Of a DNA stretch of 64,000 nucleotides, positions 54,031 to 63,425 are shown in pieces. The notes under the pieces are model-generated. The model saw only the letters and a list, made by a program, of their open reading frames with translations, did no database searches and was not told where the DNA came from. The stretch comes from Clostridium nigeriense (GTDB lineage Bacteria > Bacillota > Clostridia > Clostridiales > Clostridiaceae), in NCBI RefSeq assembly GCF_900086595.1, contig NZ_LT575472.1, forward strand, positions 1,502,542 through 1,566,541. The letters are read 5' to 3'. The translations under genes and the position numbers were made by a program. Positions within the stretch are counted from its first letter, which is position 1. Every line of letters starts with the position of its first letter.

Positions 54031-54678
54031 ATGAAATCTTATAAAATAAGTAAAAATAATAGCATTCTATTAATTATTTTTGTTTTGCTTGTTAGTTTGC
54101 TTATAAACGTTTACACTTCGATAATGAATTCTCGTTATAAGTTATTAATAGGTAAAGAAACTTATAAAAGTGTTGAAGAAATCAGAACTAGAAATGAAAG
54201 TGTTTTAACTACATTAGATCAATGCTTAAAATCTAAAAGTATTAGTAATGAGGAATTATTAGCTTTATATAAAAACTTTACTTCTATATCAGATGAGTAC
54301 ACTAATTTGTGGTCAAACTATAGAGATTATGGAAAAGAACAAATAATAACTATAAATAAAAAATCTAATATATCTGATGAAGGGCCTAGTGAAGTTTATG
54401 CAAGAATAGAAAGTTTATTATTTGAATACTTAAATTTTGAAATGAAAAATTATAATGATAAAATAGATTTAAATGGAGAAGTTTTAGATGATTTTTCAGC
54501 AATATACAATATGTCAAAAGACTTAAATGATTTTTATAATGAATTTAATGAAGGTAAATTTAAAAATATAGACAAGAAAGAAGTTATATACATTAAAAAG
54601 AATTATTGGATTGATGTATTAAAAGGAATTAATAAAACTATAGAACATTATTTAGATTATGAATTTACAGTTAAATAG
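54031..54678 (+). CDS. Membrane-anchored hypothetical protein
   Basis: 215 residues from ATG 54031 after GTGGGGGTGTTCT; the frame is open 15 nt further up. A single N-terminal membrane helix (about 11-31) is followed by a Lys/Glu-rich, mostly helical extracellular domain with no cysteine other than one near residue 65. No known family. Monocistronic, terminator at 54738. Confidence 0.72.
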   Translation: MKSYKISKNNSILLIIFVLLVSLLINVYTSIMNSRYKLLIGKETYKSVEEIRTRNESVLTTLDQCLKSKSISNEELLALYKNFTSISDEYTNLWSNYRDYGKEQIITINKKSNISDEGPSEVYARIESLLFEYLNFEMKNYNDKIDLNGEVLDDFSAIYNMSKDLNDFYNEFNEGKFKNIDKKEVIYIKKNYWIDVLKGINKTIEHYLDYEFTVK

Positions 54679-54737
54679 GTGTTTTTTAGTGGTTAGTAAA
54701 TATAATATAATTAAAATTTTATTTTAAAATAAATTTA

Positions 54738-54764
54738 GTAAAACTCCTTAGGGAGTTTTTTTCT
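54738..54764 (+). terminator. Terminator before map
   Basis: AAACTCC-TTA-GGGAGTTT (54741-54758) with a long T-run; same stem as three others in this window. Confidence 0.83.
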
Positions 54765-54884
54765 AATTTTAATTAATATAAGGAACTTTTTTTCTTTTAG
54801 TTATGATATATTAAATATATAAATATAACAAATAGTACTATTTAATAAGAGTTAGTAATTAATATAGTATTAAGGAGGTAGAAT

Positions 54885-55754
54885 ATGAATTTAAATAGAA
54901 ATGATCAATGTTGGTGCAATAGTGGTAAAAAATATAAAAAGTGTCACTTAGAATTTGATGAAAAGCTTGATGCCTTAAAGGCTCAAGGATATGAAGTACC
55001 AACAAGGGATATGATAAAAAATAAGGAACAAATTGAAGGCATAAAGGCAAGTGCGAAGATTAATAATGCAGTATTAGATTTAGTGCAAGAGAAAATAAAG
55101 GTAGGAATGAATACAGAAGAAATCAATAAATTAGTTCATGATTTTACTGTTAATAATGGAGCAATACCAGCACCATTAAATTATGGTGGATTTCCTAAAA
55201 GTGTATGTGTATCAATAAATGATGTTGTTTGCCATGGGATACCAAGTGAAGACACTATTCTTATGGATGGAGATATTGTAAATGTAGATGTATCGACTAT
55301 TTATAATGGATATTATTCAGACGCATCTAGAATGTTTATGATAGGTAATGTAAATGATGAAGATAAAAAGCTAGTTAGAGTGGCAAAAGAATGCTTAGAC
55401 AAAGGCTTAGAGGCTGTAAAACCATGGGGGTTCTTAGGAGATATTGGGGCAGCAGTTCAAGAGCATGCTGAAGCAAATGGATTTTCTGTTGTTAGAGCCT
55501 TTGGAGGGCATGGAGTAGGTATAAAATTCCATGAAGATCCTTTTGTAGCCCATGTGGGGAATAGAGGTGAAGGAATGGTATTAGTTCCTGGAATGATTTT
55601 TACAATTGAACCTATGATAAACCAAGGTGACTATGAAGTGTTTGTAGATGAAGATGATGAGTGGACAGTATTTACTGAAGATGGCGGATATTCTGCTCAA
55701 TGGGAGTACACTGTTTTAGTTACTGAAGATGGCGCAGAAATAATTTCTTGGTAA
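54885..55754 (+). CDS. map: Methionine aminopeptidase with SEC-C zinc motif
   Basis: 289 residues. The first 25 residues are a SEC-C metal-binding motif (C9-W-C11, then C-H at about 20-21), usual for clostridial type Ib/MetAP1 enzymes. The catalytic domain has the metal ligands in D-V-D-V-S and S-D-A-S, H in G-G-H-G-V-G, E in T-I-E-P-M and E in Q-W-E-Y-T, and substrate His in V-C-H-G-I-P. It removes the initiator Met from nascent proteins in the cytoplasm. SD AAGGAGG. The essential map copy is often elsewhere in ribosomal operons; this may be a second one. Confidence 0.94.
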   Translation: MNLNRNDQCWCNSGKKYKKCHLEFDEKLDALKAQGYEVPTRDMIKNKEQIEGIKASAKINNAVLDLVQEKIKVGMNTEEINKLVHDFTVNNGAIPAPLNYGGFPKSVCVSINDVVCHGIPSEDTILMDGDIVNVDVSTIYNGYYSDASRMFMIGNVNDEDKKLVRVAKECLDKGLEAVKPWGFLGDIGAAVQEHAEANGFSVVRAFGGHGVGIKFHEDPFVAHVGNRGEGMVLVPGMIFTIEPMINQGDYEVFVDEDDEWTVFTEDGGYSAQWEYTVLVTEDGAEIISW

Positions 55755-55800
55755 AATTATATTGCTTATTATGAGATGAAATTTTAAAAAAATAAAAAGT

Positions 55801-55834
55801 AAAAGCTGTATCTTAAAGATACAGCTTTTATGTT
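55801..55834. terminator. Bidirectional terminator map / HesB-like gene
   Basis: A 12-bp stem AAAAGCTGTATC / GATACAGCTTTT (55801-55812, 55818-55829) with a 5-nt loop, flanked by A and T runs. Confidence 0.85.
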
Positions 55835-55859
55835 ATAAAGAATTTTTGTTAAATTGAGA

Positions 55860-56189
55860 TTAGTGACATCCGCCACCGCAAGATCCACATCCACCTTCAA
55901 CTTCGATAACAGGTTTTAAGGATAATCCTCTTCCTTCATTTTCTTCAGTTGAAAGTAATTTAAATCCACCAAATTCATCAACTAGTTTTTCTTCTACAAC
56001 GAAAACTATGTCGTTTACCTTTTGAGTAACGTCGCCTTCTTTTGCTTCATCAACAGATATATTAAAAGCAGGACCACTACAACCGAATCCAGCTAAGTTT
56101 ATTCTTATGCTGTAGTTATCAACTTCATTTTCGTCTAAGAATTCTTTAAATTCCTTATATGCTTCTTCGCTTATTAAAATTTTATCCAT
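55860..56189 (-). CDS. HesB/IscA-like protein with Cys-rich tail
   Basis: 109 residues of the A-type iron-sulfur carrier fold. Of the three canonical Cys, the first is present in G-F-G-C-S-G-P, and the C-terminal motif is replaced by an extended G-G-C-G-S-C-G-G-G-C-H tail with three Cys and a His. This is the HesB-like group in which some bacteria use selenocysteine. It probably carries or stores Fe-S clusters or another soft metal. Single gene, SD AGGTG. Confidence 0.85.
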   Translation of the reverse strand: MDKILISEEAYKEFKEFLDENEVDNYSIRINLAGFGCSGPAFNISVDEAKEGDVTQKVNDIVFVVEEKLVDEFGGFKLLSTEENEGRGLSLKPVIEVEGGCGSCGGGCH

Positions 56190-56375
56190 AATTTACACCT
56201 TCTATTTCTAAATGATAATTTATATCACTAGTATAACATAGTGAAAGGAAATATCAAGAGTTTTTTAATGCAAAATATAGTAAATTTTAATAAATAGTTA
56301 TTGTTTTTAAAGTGTTTCATAAATATAATAGTTATTATAGTTAGCTTTAGACTTATGTAGAAGGGATGTTTTATT

Positions 56376-57119
56376 TTGAAACCTTATGATGAGATTTACG
56401 TAAAGAAAAAAATTGAAGAATATAATAATTTAATATCCTTAGGTAGGATTGGAAATTTTGAAATAAAAAAAGTGAATAACAATAGTGAATATATAGATGG
56501 ATATATGTACAGAAAAAAAGGTAAAATTAATACTAGTGTTATAGAGCTACATGGACCTAATAATATATGGATGAGAATTTCCCCAATAGAAATTGAAAGT
56601 TCGTATATGTTTATTAAGCACGCAAAGGGTAAGGTTGGAATAGTAGGGCTAGGATTAGGTTTTGTAGCTCAAGAGCTAGCAAAAAAGATCGATGTAGATG
56701 AAATAGTGGTTTATGAAATAGAAAAGGATGTAATAGATTTATATAACTTAAGTTTTAAAGAAAATGAAAAAATAAAAATAATAAATGAAAATGCTTTTGA
56801 AGCAGAAGGACAAAGTTTTGATTATTTCTTTGTAGATATTTATGAATACAAATTAGATTATAAAGTGGTAGAGGATTATAAAAAGTTTAATGCTCTACAT
56901 AATATTAATGAATATTTATTTTGGGGAATGGAGCATTTCTTATTAAGCTGTAGATATGAAGAAATAGTTTGGGTTTATGTTCCAGAGCTTTGGATGGAAA
57001 TGAGTAAGAAGATTTTTTCGGCACTACAAGAAGCAGAGTTATTAAAACATTATAAGCAGTTAGATGAGAAATTAGTAAGTAGAGTCTTAAGTGGGTTTAA
57101 GGTATTATTAGATGAATAA
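56376..57119 (+). CDS. Spermidine-synthase-fold methyltransferase-like protein
   Basis: 247 residues from TTG, SD AAGGGATG. A Rossmann-type nucleotide loop G-I-V-G-L-G-L-G-F (about 91-99), the acidic V-Y-E-I-E-K after it and D-Y-F-F-V-D-I-Y match the spermidine synthase/SAM methyltransferase fold. The aminopropyl-transferase residues cannot be confirmed by eye, so the reaction is open. Followed 24 nt later by a VTT membrane protein. Confidence 0.72.
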   Translation: MKPYDEIYVKKKIEEYNNLISLGRIGNFEIKKVNNNSEYIDGYMYRKKGKINTSVIELHGPNNIWMRISPIEIESSYMFIKHAKGKVGIVGLGLGFVAQELAKKIDVDEIVVYEIEKDVIDLYNLSFKENEKIKIINENAFEAEGQSFDYFFVDIYEYKLDYKVVEDYKKFNALHNINEYLFWGMEHFLLSCRYEEIVWVYVPELWMEMSKKIFSALQEAELLKHYKQLDEKLVSRVLSGFKVLLDE

Positions 57120-57143
57120 ACAAAGGAGAAAATTATATAAAGT

Positions 57144-57713
57144 TTGCTTATGTTTAATTTAGATAATATAGTTAATTTATTTCAAGAATATAGTATGTAT
57201 TCAATCCCTATATCATTAATTATAAGTATTATAATTGCTTTATTAGGAGTGGTGCCATCTATTTTTGTAACAGGTGCCAATATAATTTTTTTTGGACCTG
57301 TATTAGGTTTTACAATATCCTTATTAGGAGAAACTATAGGTGGATACATAACATTTATAGTGTACAGATTAGGATTTAAAAAGGGTGCAGAAAATATTAA
57401 AAATAAGAATGTATTATTAAAGAAAATAGTAGAAAGTGAAGGGGTAAGAATTGGATTTTTAATATTTGAGGGAAGATTAATTCCATTTATACCATCTGGT
57501 TTTGTAACATTAGCAGCTTCTGTTAGTAATGTAAATGGACTGACTTTTAATATTGCTACATTCTTTGGTAAAATACCATCTATAGCTCTTGAAGCCTTAG
57601 TTAGTTATGATTTAATAAATATAGAACAAAATTATATAAGATTAGGTATAACACTAATAGCAATAGCTCTAGTATATTTTACATTAAAAAAAACAAAAAA
57701 TAATAAAAAATGA
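57144..57713 (+). CDS. VTT/TVP38-family membrane protein
   Basis: 189 residues, start TTG 57144 or ATG 57150; neither is ideally placed relative to AAAGGAG (57122-57128). Five hydrophobic segments and the VTT (SNARE-associated/DedA-related) core: F-G-P-V-L-G-F at about 50-56 and F-E-G-R-L-I-P-F-I-P-S-G at about 108-119. Such proteins are thought to flip or handle membrane lipids. Likely co-transcribed with the preceding gene. Confidence 0.8.
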   Translation: MLMFNLDNIVNLFQEYSMYSIPISLIISIIIALLGVVPSIFVTGANIIFFGPVLGFTISLLGETIGGYITFIVYRLGFKKGAENIKNKNVLLKKIVESEGVRIGFLIFEGRLIPFIPSGFVTLAASVSNVNGLTFNIATFFGKIPSIALEALVSYDLINIEQNYIRLGITLIAIALVYFTLKKTKNNKK

Positions 57714-57753
57714 TATTGAAGCACTTTTATGTGTATCAATATCATTTTTTTAT
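57705..57753. terminator. Bidirectional terminator VTT gene / leuS
   Basis: A 15-bp stem (57705-57719 with 57736-57750), extended by a GCAC/GTGT inner stem, and A/T runs on both sides. It overlaps the stop codon of the VTT gene. Confidence 0.87.
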
Positions 57754-57770
57754 AAATACATTTCTTAAAA

Positions 57771-60221
57771 TTATTTTACTACTATATTTACTAGTCTTCC
57801 TTTAATAACAATAACCTTAACTACAGTTTTTCCTTCAGTTGCAGCTATTATAGTTTCATTAGCTAATGAAGCAGCTTTAATTCCTTCTTCATCTAAGTCA
57901 GTTGGAACGTTTATCTTAGCTTTTATTTTTCCGTTAACTTGAATTGCAATTTCAACTTCATCTTTAACTAAAGCATTAGGATCAAATTCTGGCCATTTTT
58001 GATTAAAGATTGAAAAGTCTAATCCTAAAAGATTCCATTGTTCTTCAGCAAAATGAGGCGCAAATGGTGCTAAAATCTTTAAGAAGTCAATACAAGATTT
58101 CTTTAAGAATTCTAAGTTTTTAACATCTTCTTGTAAATATTTAGATAAAGCATTTACAAATTCCATCATTCTTGCAATAGCAGTATTAAATTGCATTTTA
58201 TCAGCATCTTCAGTAACGCCTTTAATTGCATTGTGTAACCAGAAGTTTAATTCTTTTTCTGCTTTATCAACTGTATTTTTATTATTATCTCCTGTTTCTA
58301 TTGCTTCTCTAGCTATTTCTAAATATCTCTCTATTCTATCTACAAATCTAGCTACAGATTTAAGTCCATCATCACTCCAAGCTCCACCTTCAACATAAGC
58401 AAAACCAAACATTAAATACATTCTAAATACATCAGAACCATATTCAGAAATGTAATCATTAGGAGAGATTGTATTTCCTTTTGACTTACTCATTTTTAAA
58501 CCATCAGGTCCTAAAATTAATCCTTGATGAGTTAGAGATTTAAATGGTTCATCAAAATCTAAGTAGCCCATATCTCTTAAGGCTTTAGTTATAAATCTAG
58601 CATATAATAAATGCATACAAGCATGCTCAGGTCCACCAACATATTTATCAACAGGAAGCATTTTATTTACTATATCTTTATCAAAAGCTTTTTCAGAATT
58701 ATTGCTATCTGGATATCTTAATTGATACCAAGATGAACAAACGAAAGTATCTAAAGTATCAGCTTCTCTCTTAGCTGGTTTTCCGCATTTTGGGCATTTT
58801 GTATTTATAAATTCTTCACATTTAGCAAGTGGTGATTTTCCATCTGGAGCAAATTCAACGTTGTATGGAAGCTCCACTGGTAACTGACTTTCAGGTACTG
58901 CAACAGTTCCACAATCTTCACAGTGAACTATAGGAATTGGAGCACCCCAATATCTTTGTCTAGATACAAGCCAATCTCTTAATCTGTAATTAACCTTTGC
59001 AGAACCTAATCCCATTGAAGATAGTTTTTCAACTATTTTTTCTTTTGCTTCTTCTGTAGTTAATCCATCAAATTCACCAGAGTTAACTAATTTACCATAT
59101 TCGCAATATGGTAACTCTACTTCTTCGCCATTTTTATTAGTTATAACTCTTTCTATAGGAAGGTTAAACTTAGTTGCAAAAGCAAAGTCTCTTTCATCAT
59201 GAGCAGGAACAGCCATAACAGCACCAGTTCCATAAGTTGCTAAAACATAATCTCCAACCCATACAGGTACCTTTTTATTATTTATAGGATTAATAGCATA
59301 AGAGCCTGTAAATACTCCAGTTTTTTCTCTAGATAGAGATTGTCTTTCTATATCAGATTGCTTTTTAGCTTCTTCTTTGTAGTTTTCAACTTCTTCTTTA
59401 TATTCAGAAGTAGTAATTTCATCAACTAATGGATTTTCAGGAGCTAAAACAACATAAGTTACTCCATTTAAAGTATCAACTCTAGTTGTAAACACATCAA
59501 ATTTAACATCTGAATCTTTTACTTTAAAAGTAACTTCAGCCCCAGTAGATTTTCCTATCCAATGTTTTTGCATTGCTACGGTTTTTTCAGGCCAATCTAA
59601 TGTGTCTAGCTTTTCTAATAATTCATCAGCATAATCAGTAATTTTTAAGAACCATTGAGTTAAATCTTTTTTAGTAACTTCTGTTGAACATCTTTCACAA
59701 AGTCCTTCAACAACCTGTTCATTAGCTAAAACTGTATTACAAGAAGGACACCAGTTTACAGGAGCTTTCTTTCTGTAAGCTAATCCTTTTTCATAAAGTT
59801 TTAAGAATACCCATTGAGTCCATTTATAATAATCAGGGTTACAAGTTATAACTTCATTTTCCCAGTTAAACATAGCACCCATAGCTCTTAATTGCTTTTC
59901 CATAGTTTCAATGTTTTTATCTGTTGAATCCTTTGGATGAATTCCAGTTTTTATTGCAAAGTTTTCTGCTGGTAGTCCAAAAGCATCAAATCCCATAGGT
60001 TGAAATACATTATATCCTTGCATTCTCTTCATTCTCGCCCATGAATCAACAGGTCCATAGTTAAACCAATGTCCAGCGTGTAATTGACTACCTGAAGGAT
60101 ACGAGAACATTTCTAGAACGTATAATTTTTCTCCTTCTTTATTTGGGTCGAATTTATATAAATTAGTTTCTTCCCATTTATCTTGCCATTTCTTATCAAT
60201 GGAAGTTCCGTATTTAGCCAT
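57771..60221 (-). CDS. leuS: Leucyl-tRNA synthetase
   Basis: 816 residues from ATG 60221 after GAGGAGGATTAATT; 27 nt of open frame upstream are not used. H-A-G-H (H-I-G-H signature variant, about 49-52) and K-M-S-K-S (about 577-581) are both present; a large CP1 editing domain with T-R-V-D-T-L-N-G lies between them, with zinc-type C-P-S-C...C-E-R-C and C-E-D-C clusters. Ends in the leuRS C-terminal domain. Charges tRNA-Leu; controlled by a Leu T-box. Confidence 0.96.
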   Translation of the reverse strand: MAKYGTSIDKKWQDKWEETNLYKFDPNKEGEKLYVLEMFSYPSGSQLHAGHWFNYGPVDSWARMKRMQGYNVFQPMGFDAFGLPAENFAIKTGIHPKDSTDKNIETMEKQLRAMGAMFNWENEVITCNPDYYKWTQWVFLKLYEKGLAYRKKAPVNWCPSCNTVLANEQVVEGLCERCSTEVTKKDLTQWFLKITDYADELLEKLDTLDWPEKTVAMQKHWIGKSTGAEVTFKVKDSDVKFDVFTTRVDTLNGVTYVVLAPENPLVDEITTSEYKEEVENYKEEAKKQSDIERQSLSREKTGVFTGSYAINPINNKKVPVWVGDYVLATYGTGAVMAVPAHDERDFAFATKFNLPIERVITNKNGEEVELPYCEYGKLVNSGEFDGLTTEEAKEKIVEKLSSMGLGSAKVNYRLRDWLVSRQRYWGAPIPIVHCEDCGTVAVPESQLPVELPYNVEFAPDGKSPLAKCEEFINTKCPKCGKPAKREADTLDTFVCSSWYQLRYPDSNNSEKAFDKDIVNKMLPVDKYVGGPEHACMHLLYARFITKALRDMGYLDFDEPFKSLTHQGLILGPDGLKMSKSKGNTISPNDYISEYGSDVFRMYLMFGFAYVEGGAWSDDGLKSVARFVDRIERYLEIAREAIETGDNNKNTVDKAEKELNFWLHNAIKGVTEDADKMQFNTAIARMMEFVNALSKYLQEDVKNLEFLKKSCIDFLKILAPFAPHFAEEQWNLLGLDFSIFNQKWPEFDPNALVKDEVEIAIQVNGKIKAKINVPTDLDEEGIKAASLANETIIAATEGKTVVKVIVIKGRLVNIVVK

Positions 60222-60257
60222 AATTAATCCTCCTCTAAAATAAAACATGTAAAATAA

Positions 60258-60485
60258 TATAAAAAAATCCCTCGTCTCAATTAAGAGACGAAGGATATAT
60301 TCGCGGTACCACTCTTATTAGAAAATAAAATTTTCTCACTCGAAATTATAACGGGGGAATCCCGTACTTGCTTTTGGCAAGTAAGCTCCTAGGCAAGTTC
60401 TTATAATTTATACACTGTTTTTCAGCAACCAACAGCTCTCTTAAGTATAAGATTTATAATACTACTCCTAATCATAGCAATAAGT
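60258..60485 (-). promoter_or_regulatory. T-box leader of leuS, Leu specifier CUU
   Basis: On the minus strand: AGAGAG stem I base near 60438, GAA-CTT-GCC specifier context with CUU at 60395-60397, the T-box AAGAGTGGTACCGCG at about 60302-60316, and the terminator (stem CCTTCGTCTC / GAGACGAGGG, then T7) at 60261-60295. The CUU specifier matches the leucyl-tRNA synthetase downstream. Confidence 0.93.
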
Positions 60486-60505
60486 ATTTAATTATAATAT
60501 ATTAA

Positions 60506-60534
60506 ATTATATATTCTATTATAATATAAGTCAA
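60506..60534 (-). promoter_or_regulatory. Sigma-A promoter of the leuS T-box transcript
   Basis: Minus strand TTGACT at 60529-60534, 17-nt spacer, TATAAT at 60506-60511. Confidence 0.8.
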
Positions 60535-60610
60535 CATTCATTAATATATTAATGAAATTATGATAAATTATAAAAAGTTTATTATATTTAATATTATCTT
60601 CAGTGTATAA

Positions 60611-60680
60611 GGATATATATTATATGACGGTGACTTGGAGCGCATGCGACGGAGCAAGGAATATAATGTTTATCTCTTTT
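60611..60680 (+). other. Hairpin with conserved 35-nt loop, second copy
   Basis: Arms 60611-60625 and 60661-60675 pair with two wobbles and one mismatch. The loop (60626-60660) reads GACGGTGACTTGGAGC... ...CGACGGAGCAAGGA, nearly identical to the loop at 13355-13389, while the stems differ in sequence. Followed by a T-run. The 120 nt between leuS and here are otherwise featureless. Confidence 0.7.
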
Positions 60681-60745
60681 TTATTGATGAAAATTTTATA
60701 ATTGTATATATTATATATAAAGATAATAAAATCAGGAGGTTAGAA

Positions 60746-61114
60746 ATGGATATTAAGGAATTGATAATGAAAAATAATTGGGTTGTAATTGGGGATGTAA
60801 ATAATAAAGAAAAATATGCTTATAAAATTTTAGAGAAATTTAAGGATAAGGGATATACAGTTGCAGGAGTCCATCCAAAAGGTGGTGAAGGCGTTTATAA
60901 GTCATTAAAAGAAGTACCGTATAAAATAAATGCAATTGATTTATGTATAAATTCAAAATTAGGAATTGAATACTTGAAAGAAGCGAGAGAGCTAGAAATA
61001 AAAAATATTTTAATTCAACCAGGTGCAGAAAGTGAAGAAATATTAGTTTATTGTAAGGAAAATAAAATAAATGCAATAGAAAATTGTGCTTTAGTTCAAT
61101 TAAGAAATATTTAA
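60746..61114 (+). CDS. CoA-binding domain protein (YccU-like)
   Basis: 122 residues from ATG 60746, 6 nt after AGGAGG; the frame is open back to 60635 through the hairpin, which I discount. A compact Rossmann CoA-binding domain: V-V-I-G-D-V at the start, G-Y-T-V-A-G-V-H-P-K-G in the middle and I-L-I-Q-P-G-A-E-S, then I-E-N-C-A-L at the end, as in PF13380. Binds a CoA ester or nucleotide; function unknown. Confidence 0.88.
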   Translation: MDIKELIMKNNWVVIGDVNNKEKYAYKILEKFKDKGYTVAGVHPKGGEGVYKSLKEVPYKINAIDLCINSKLGIEYLKEARELEIKNILIQPGAESEEILVYCKENKINAIENCALVQLRNI

Positions 61115-61142
61115 ATACTACAATTAAAATGGGGGAATGTTT

Positions 61143-61505
61143 ATGTCTTGTTTAGGAAACATTGTTTGGATTATATTTGGTGGATTTTTTAATGCTTTAG
61201 GATGGCTTATTGTTGGATGTTTATGGAGTATAACAATAATAGGACTTCCAATAGGAATGCAATGCTTTAAAATGGCAAGATTACAGTTTGCACCTTTTGG
61301 AAAAGAAGTTGTGACTAAAAATGATAATAGTGTGAATTTATTATTAAATATACTTTGGATAATTTTTGGTGGTCTTGGACTTTGTATAAGTAACTTATTA
61401 AGTGCATTCTTATTATGCATTACTATTATAGGAATACCTTTTGCTGTTCAATCTTTAAAATTAGCAAAATTATCTTTAATGCCTTTTGGGAAAGAAATAA
61501 TATAG
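61143..61505 (+). CDS. yccF: YccF-family inner membrane protein
   Basis: 120 residues from ATG 61143 (GGGGGA at 7 nt; ATG 61137 is too close). Two symmetric halves, each with two helices and the repeated I-I-F-G-G and I-T-I-I-G-(L/I)-P signatures followed by A-x-F-x-F-G-K-E. The length and repeats match the YccF domain. Function unknown, possibly in transport. Confidence 0.9.
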   Translation: MSCLGNIVWIIFGGFFNALGWLIVGCLWSITIIGLPIGMQCFKMARLQFAPFGKEVVTKNDNSVNLLLNILWIIFGGLGLCISNLLSAFLLCITIIGIPFAVQSLKLAKLSLMPFGKEII

Positions 61506-61626
61506 AAAATATTTTAAATTTTTGTAAAAGAAGTTTAATATTTCTACTTTTAGTAGTATATTATTCTATAATGTATGAGTTTAGTTTATACAAACGAAAA
61601 AATAATAAATAAGGAGAGAGTGATAT

Positions 61627-63003
61627 ATGACTAAAGCTAAAACTAACCTAGGAGAAGGTTCAGTAGGAAAGCTATTATTAAGTTTAGCCCTTCCAGCAAT
61701 TATTGCTCAACTTGTTAATGTATTATATAACATTGTTGATAGAATATTTATTGGAAGAATGGCAAATGGGGATATTGCAATGGCAGGAGTGGGAGTGGCC
61801 TTTCCAATAATAATGATTATTTCAGCCTTTTCAGCTCTTATTGGTATGGGTGGAGCCCCTCTTGCAGCAATAAAAATGGGAGAAAAAGATAATGATGGTG
61901 CTGAAAAAATTATAAGTAATAGTTTTTCTACACTTATTATAATAGGAATTATATGTACAGTTGTATTTTTAATTTTTAAAGAAAATATATTATGGGCCTT
62001 TGGAGCGAGTGAAGCAACCATTGGATATGCTGTAGACTATCTAACTATATACTTATTTGGTACAGTATTTGTTCAAATTGCATTAGGTATGAATTCTTTT
62101 ATAAATACTCAAGGTTTTGCTAAAGTTGGAATGATTACAGTTGTTATTGGAGCAATAATAAATATAATATTAGATCCTATTTTTATATTTATCTTTAATT
62201 TAGGTGTAAAAGGAGCAGCTCTTGCAACAATATTATCTCAATTTGTATCAGCAATCTGGGTATTGGTGTTCCTTTTTGGAAGAAAGAGTATATTAAAAAT
62301 AAGAAAAGAATATTTGGCTCCTAGACTAAATGTTTTGTTACCTATAACTGCATTAGGAGTGTCTCCATTTATAATGCAAGCAACAGAAAGTATAGTATTA
62401 ATAAGTTTAAATAATAAGCTTTCAATGTATGGGGGAGATTTAGCTGTAGGGGCTATGACTATAATGAGTAGCATAATGCAAATTGTAACTTTACCTCTTT
62501 TAGGTTTATCTCAAGGAGCACAGCCTATAATTAGTTATAACTTTGGAGCTAAGAATACAGATAGAGTAAAAAGAACTTTTAAATTGCTTTTAACATCATG
62601 CTTGGTTTATACAATTACAATGTGGGGAGCTTTAATGTTATTCCCAGAATTCTTTGTAGGAATATTCAATAATAAACCAGAACTTATTGAAATAACTTCA
62701 TGGAGTATGAAAATATTCTTTGGAGGAATAATTATTTTTGGAGCTCAAATTGCTTGTCAACAGACTTTCTTAGCATTAGGTCAAGCGAAAATATCATTAT
62801 TTATGGCTTTATTAAGAAAGATAGTTTTACTTGTTCCATTGATATTTATCTTGCCTACATTTGTTAGCTCAGAAAATAAGTTAACGGCTGTTTTAGCGGC
62901 TGAACCTATATCAGATATAACAGCAGCATTGACAACAGTAATTGTATTTACAATATTTTATAAAAAAACTTTTGGTAATAGTGATAAAAAAATGAAAGTT
63001 TAA
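61627..63003 (+). CDS. MATE-family multidrug/metabolite efflux transporter
   Basis: 458 residues, twelve membrane helices. The MATE signatures are L-A-L-P-A-I-I-A-Q-L-V-N near the start, N-I-V-D-R-I-F-I-G and G-M-G-G-A-P-L in helix regions 1-2, and G-L-S-Q-G-A-Q-P in the second half. It expels cationic compounds or metabolites with Na+ or H+ influx. Substrate not predictable. SD AAGGAGAGAG. Followed by a small gene 33 nt downstream. Confidence 0.93.
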   Translation: MTKAKTNLGEGSVGKLLLSLALPAIIAQLVNVLYNIVDRIFIGRMANGDIAMAGVGVAFPIIMIISAFSALIGMGGAPLAAIKMGEKDNDGAEKIISNSFSTLIIIGIICTVVFLIFKENILWAFGASEATIGYAVDYLTIYLFGTVFVQIALGMNSFINTQGFAKVGMITVVIGAIINIILDPIFIFIFNLGVKGAALATILSQFVSAIWVLVFLFGRKSILKIRKEYLAPRLNVLLPITALGVSPFIMQATESIVLISLNNKLSMYGGDLAVGAMTIMSSIMQIVTLPLLGLSQGAQPIISYNFGAKNTDRVKRTFKLLLTSCLVYTITMWGALMLFPEFFVGIFNNKPELIEITSWSMKIFFGGIIIFGAQIACQQTFLALGQAKISLFMALLRKIVLLVPLIFILPTFVSSENKLTAVLAAEPISDITAALTTVIVFTIFYKKTFGNSDKKMKV

Positions 63004-63036
63004 ATAAAAAGAATGTGGTATTTGGGGGAGAAAGTT

Positions 63037-63249
63037 TTGGAGGGAAATGGGAATAAAATTGTTTTCAAAGAAATAAAAACTTATGAGGAAGCTTATTATT
63101 ATAATTCAAATCCTGAGAAAAGAGAAGAATTTTATATTAATAAGCCTGAAGATAAGAAGAGAAATTCTAAGTTGAGTAAATCATTTATAGAAGTATTGGG
63201 AATTGCCTTTGAAGGAATATTAGAAATTATATTTTCAATATTAGAATAA
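63037..63249 (+). CDS. Small hypothetical protein (70 aa)
   Basis: TTG at 63037 with SD GGGGGAG 7 nt upstream; the ATG at 63013 lacks a usable SD. The 70 residues have a charged N-terminal part with K-T-Y-E-E-A-Y-Y-Y and an amphipathic, hydrophobic C-terminus (about 45-70, V-L-G-I-A-F-E-G-I-L-E-I-I). Unknown family, perhaps membrane-associated. Probably in an operon with the MATE gene. Confidence 0.65.
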   Translation: MEGNGNKIVFKEIKTYEEAYYYNSNPEKREEFYINKPEDKKRNSKLSKSFIEVLGIAFEGILEIIFSILE

Positions 63250-63281
63250 GATTGCGAAGTAATCTTAAAATATAGAATATA

Positions 63282-63320
63282 AAATTAAGGATGTTTTGCA
63301 CAGCAAAACATCCTTAATTT
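63282..63320. terminator. 18-bp perfect hairpin downstream of the MATE operon
   Basis: AAATTAAGGATGTTTTGC (63282-63299) is perfectly inverted at 63303-63320 with a 3-nt ACA loop. A weaker AAGATT/AATCTT hairpin precedes it at 63249-63266. Confidence 0.75.
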
Positions 63321-63345
63321 ATATTGGTGTGGAAAACCATTTATT

Positions 63346-63425
63346 TAAAAATCTGAAGGATTTTTTTCTTTAATTCTACATTCTAAATTTTAAATTTCTC
63401 ATTATAAAAATGTTCGCATTTTTAT
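63346..63425 (-). repeat. Dispersed two-hairpin repeat, copy 2 (inverted)
   Basis: Reverse-complement copy of the 13.2 kb element: one hairpin near 63402-63429 (ATTATAAAAATG-TTCG-CATTTTTATAAT), a linker with A-G-A-A-T-G-T-A-G-A-A-T on the minus strand, and a second AAAATC-type hairpin near 63347-63367. It directly abuts the stop codon of the gene at 63422 and likely terminates it. Confidence 0.65.

Noticed and set aside
57144..57713. DedA-type transporter call for the VTT gene
   Set aside because: The short sequence matches TVP38/VTT proteins better; the DedA-specific motifs are not clear.
60635..60745. N-terminal extension of the CoA-binding protein
   Set aside because: It runs through the conserved-loop hairpin and lacks a ribosome binding site; the domain starts at 60746.
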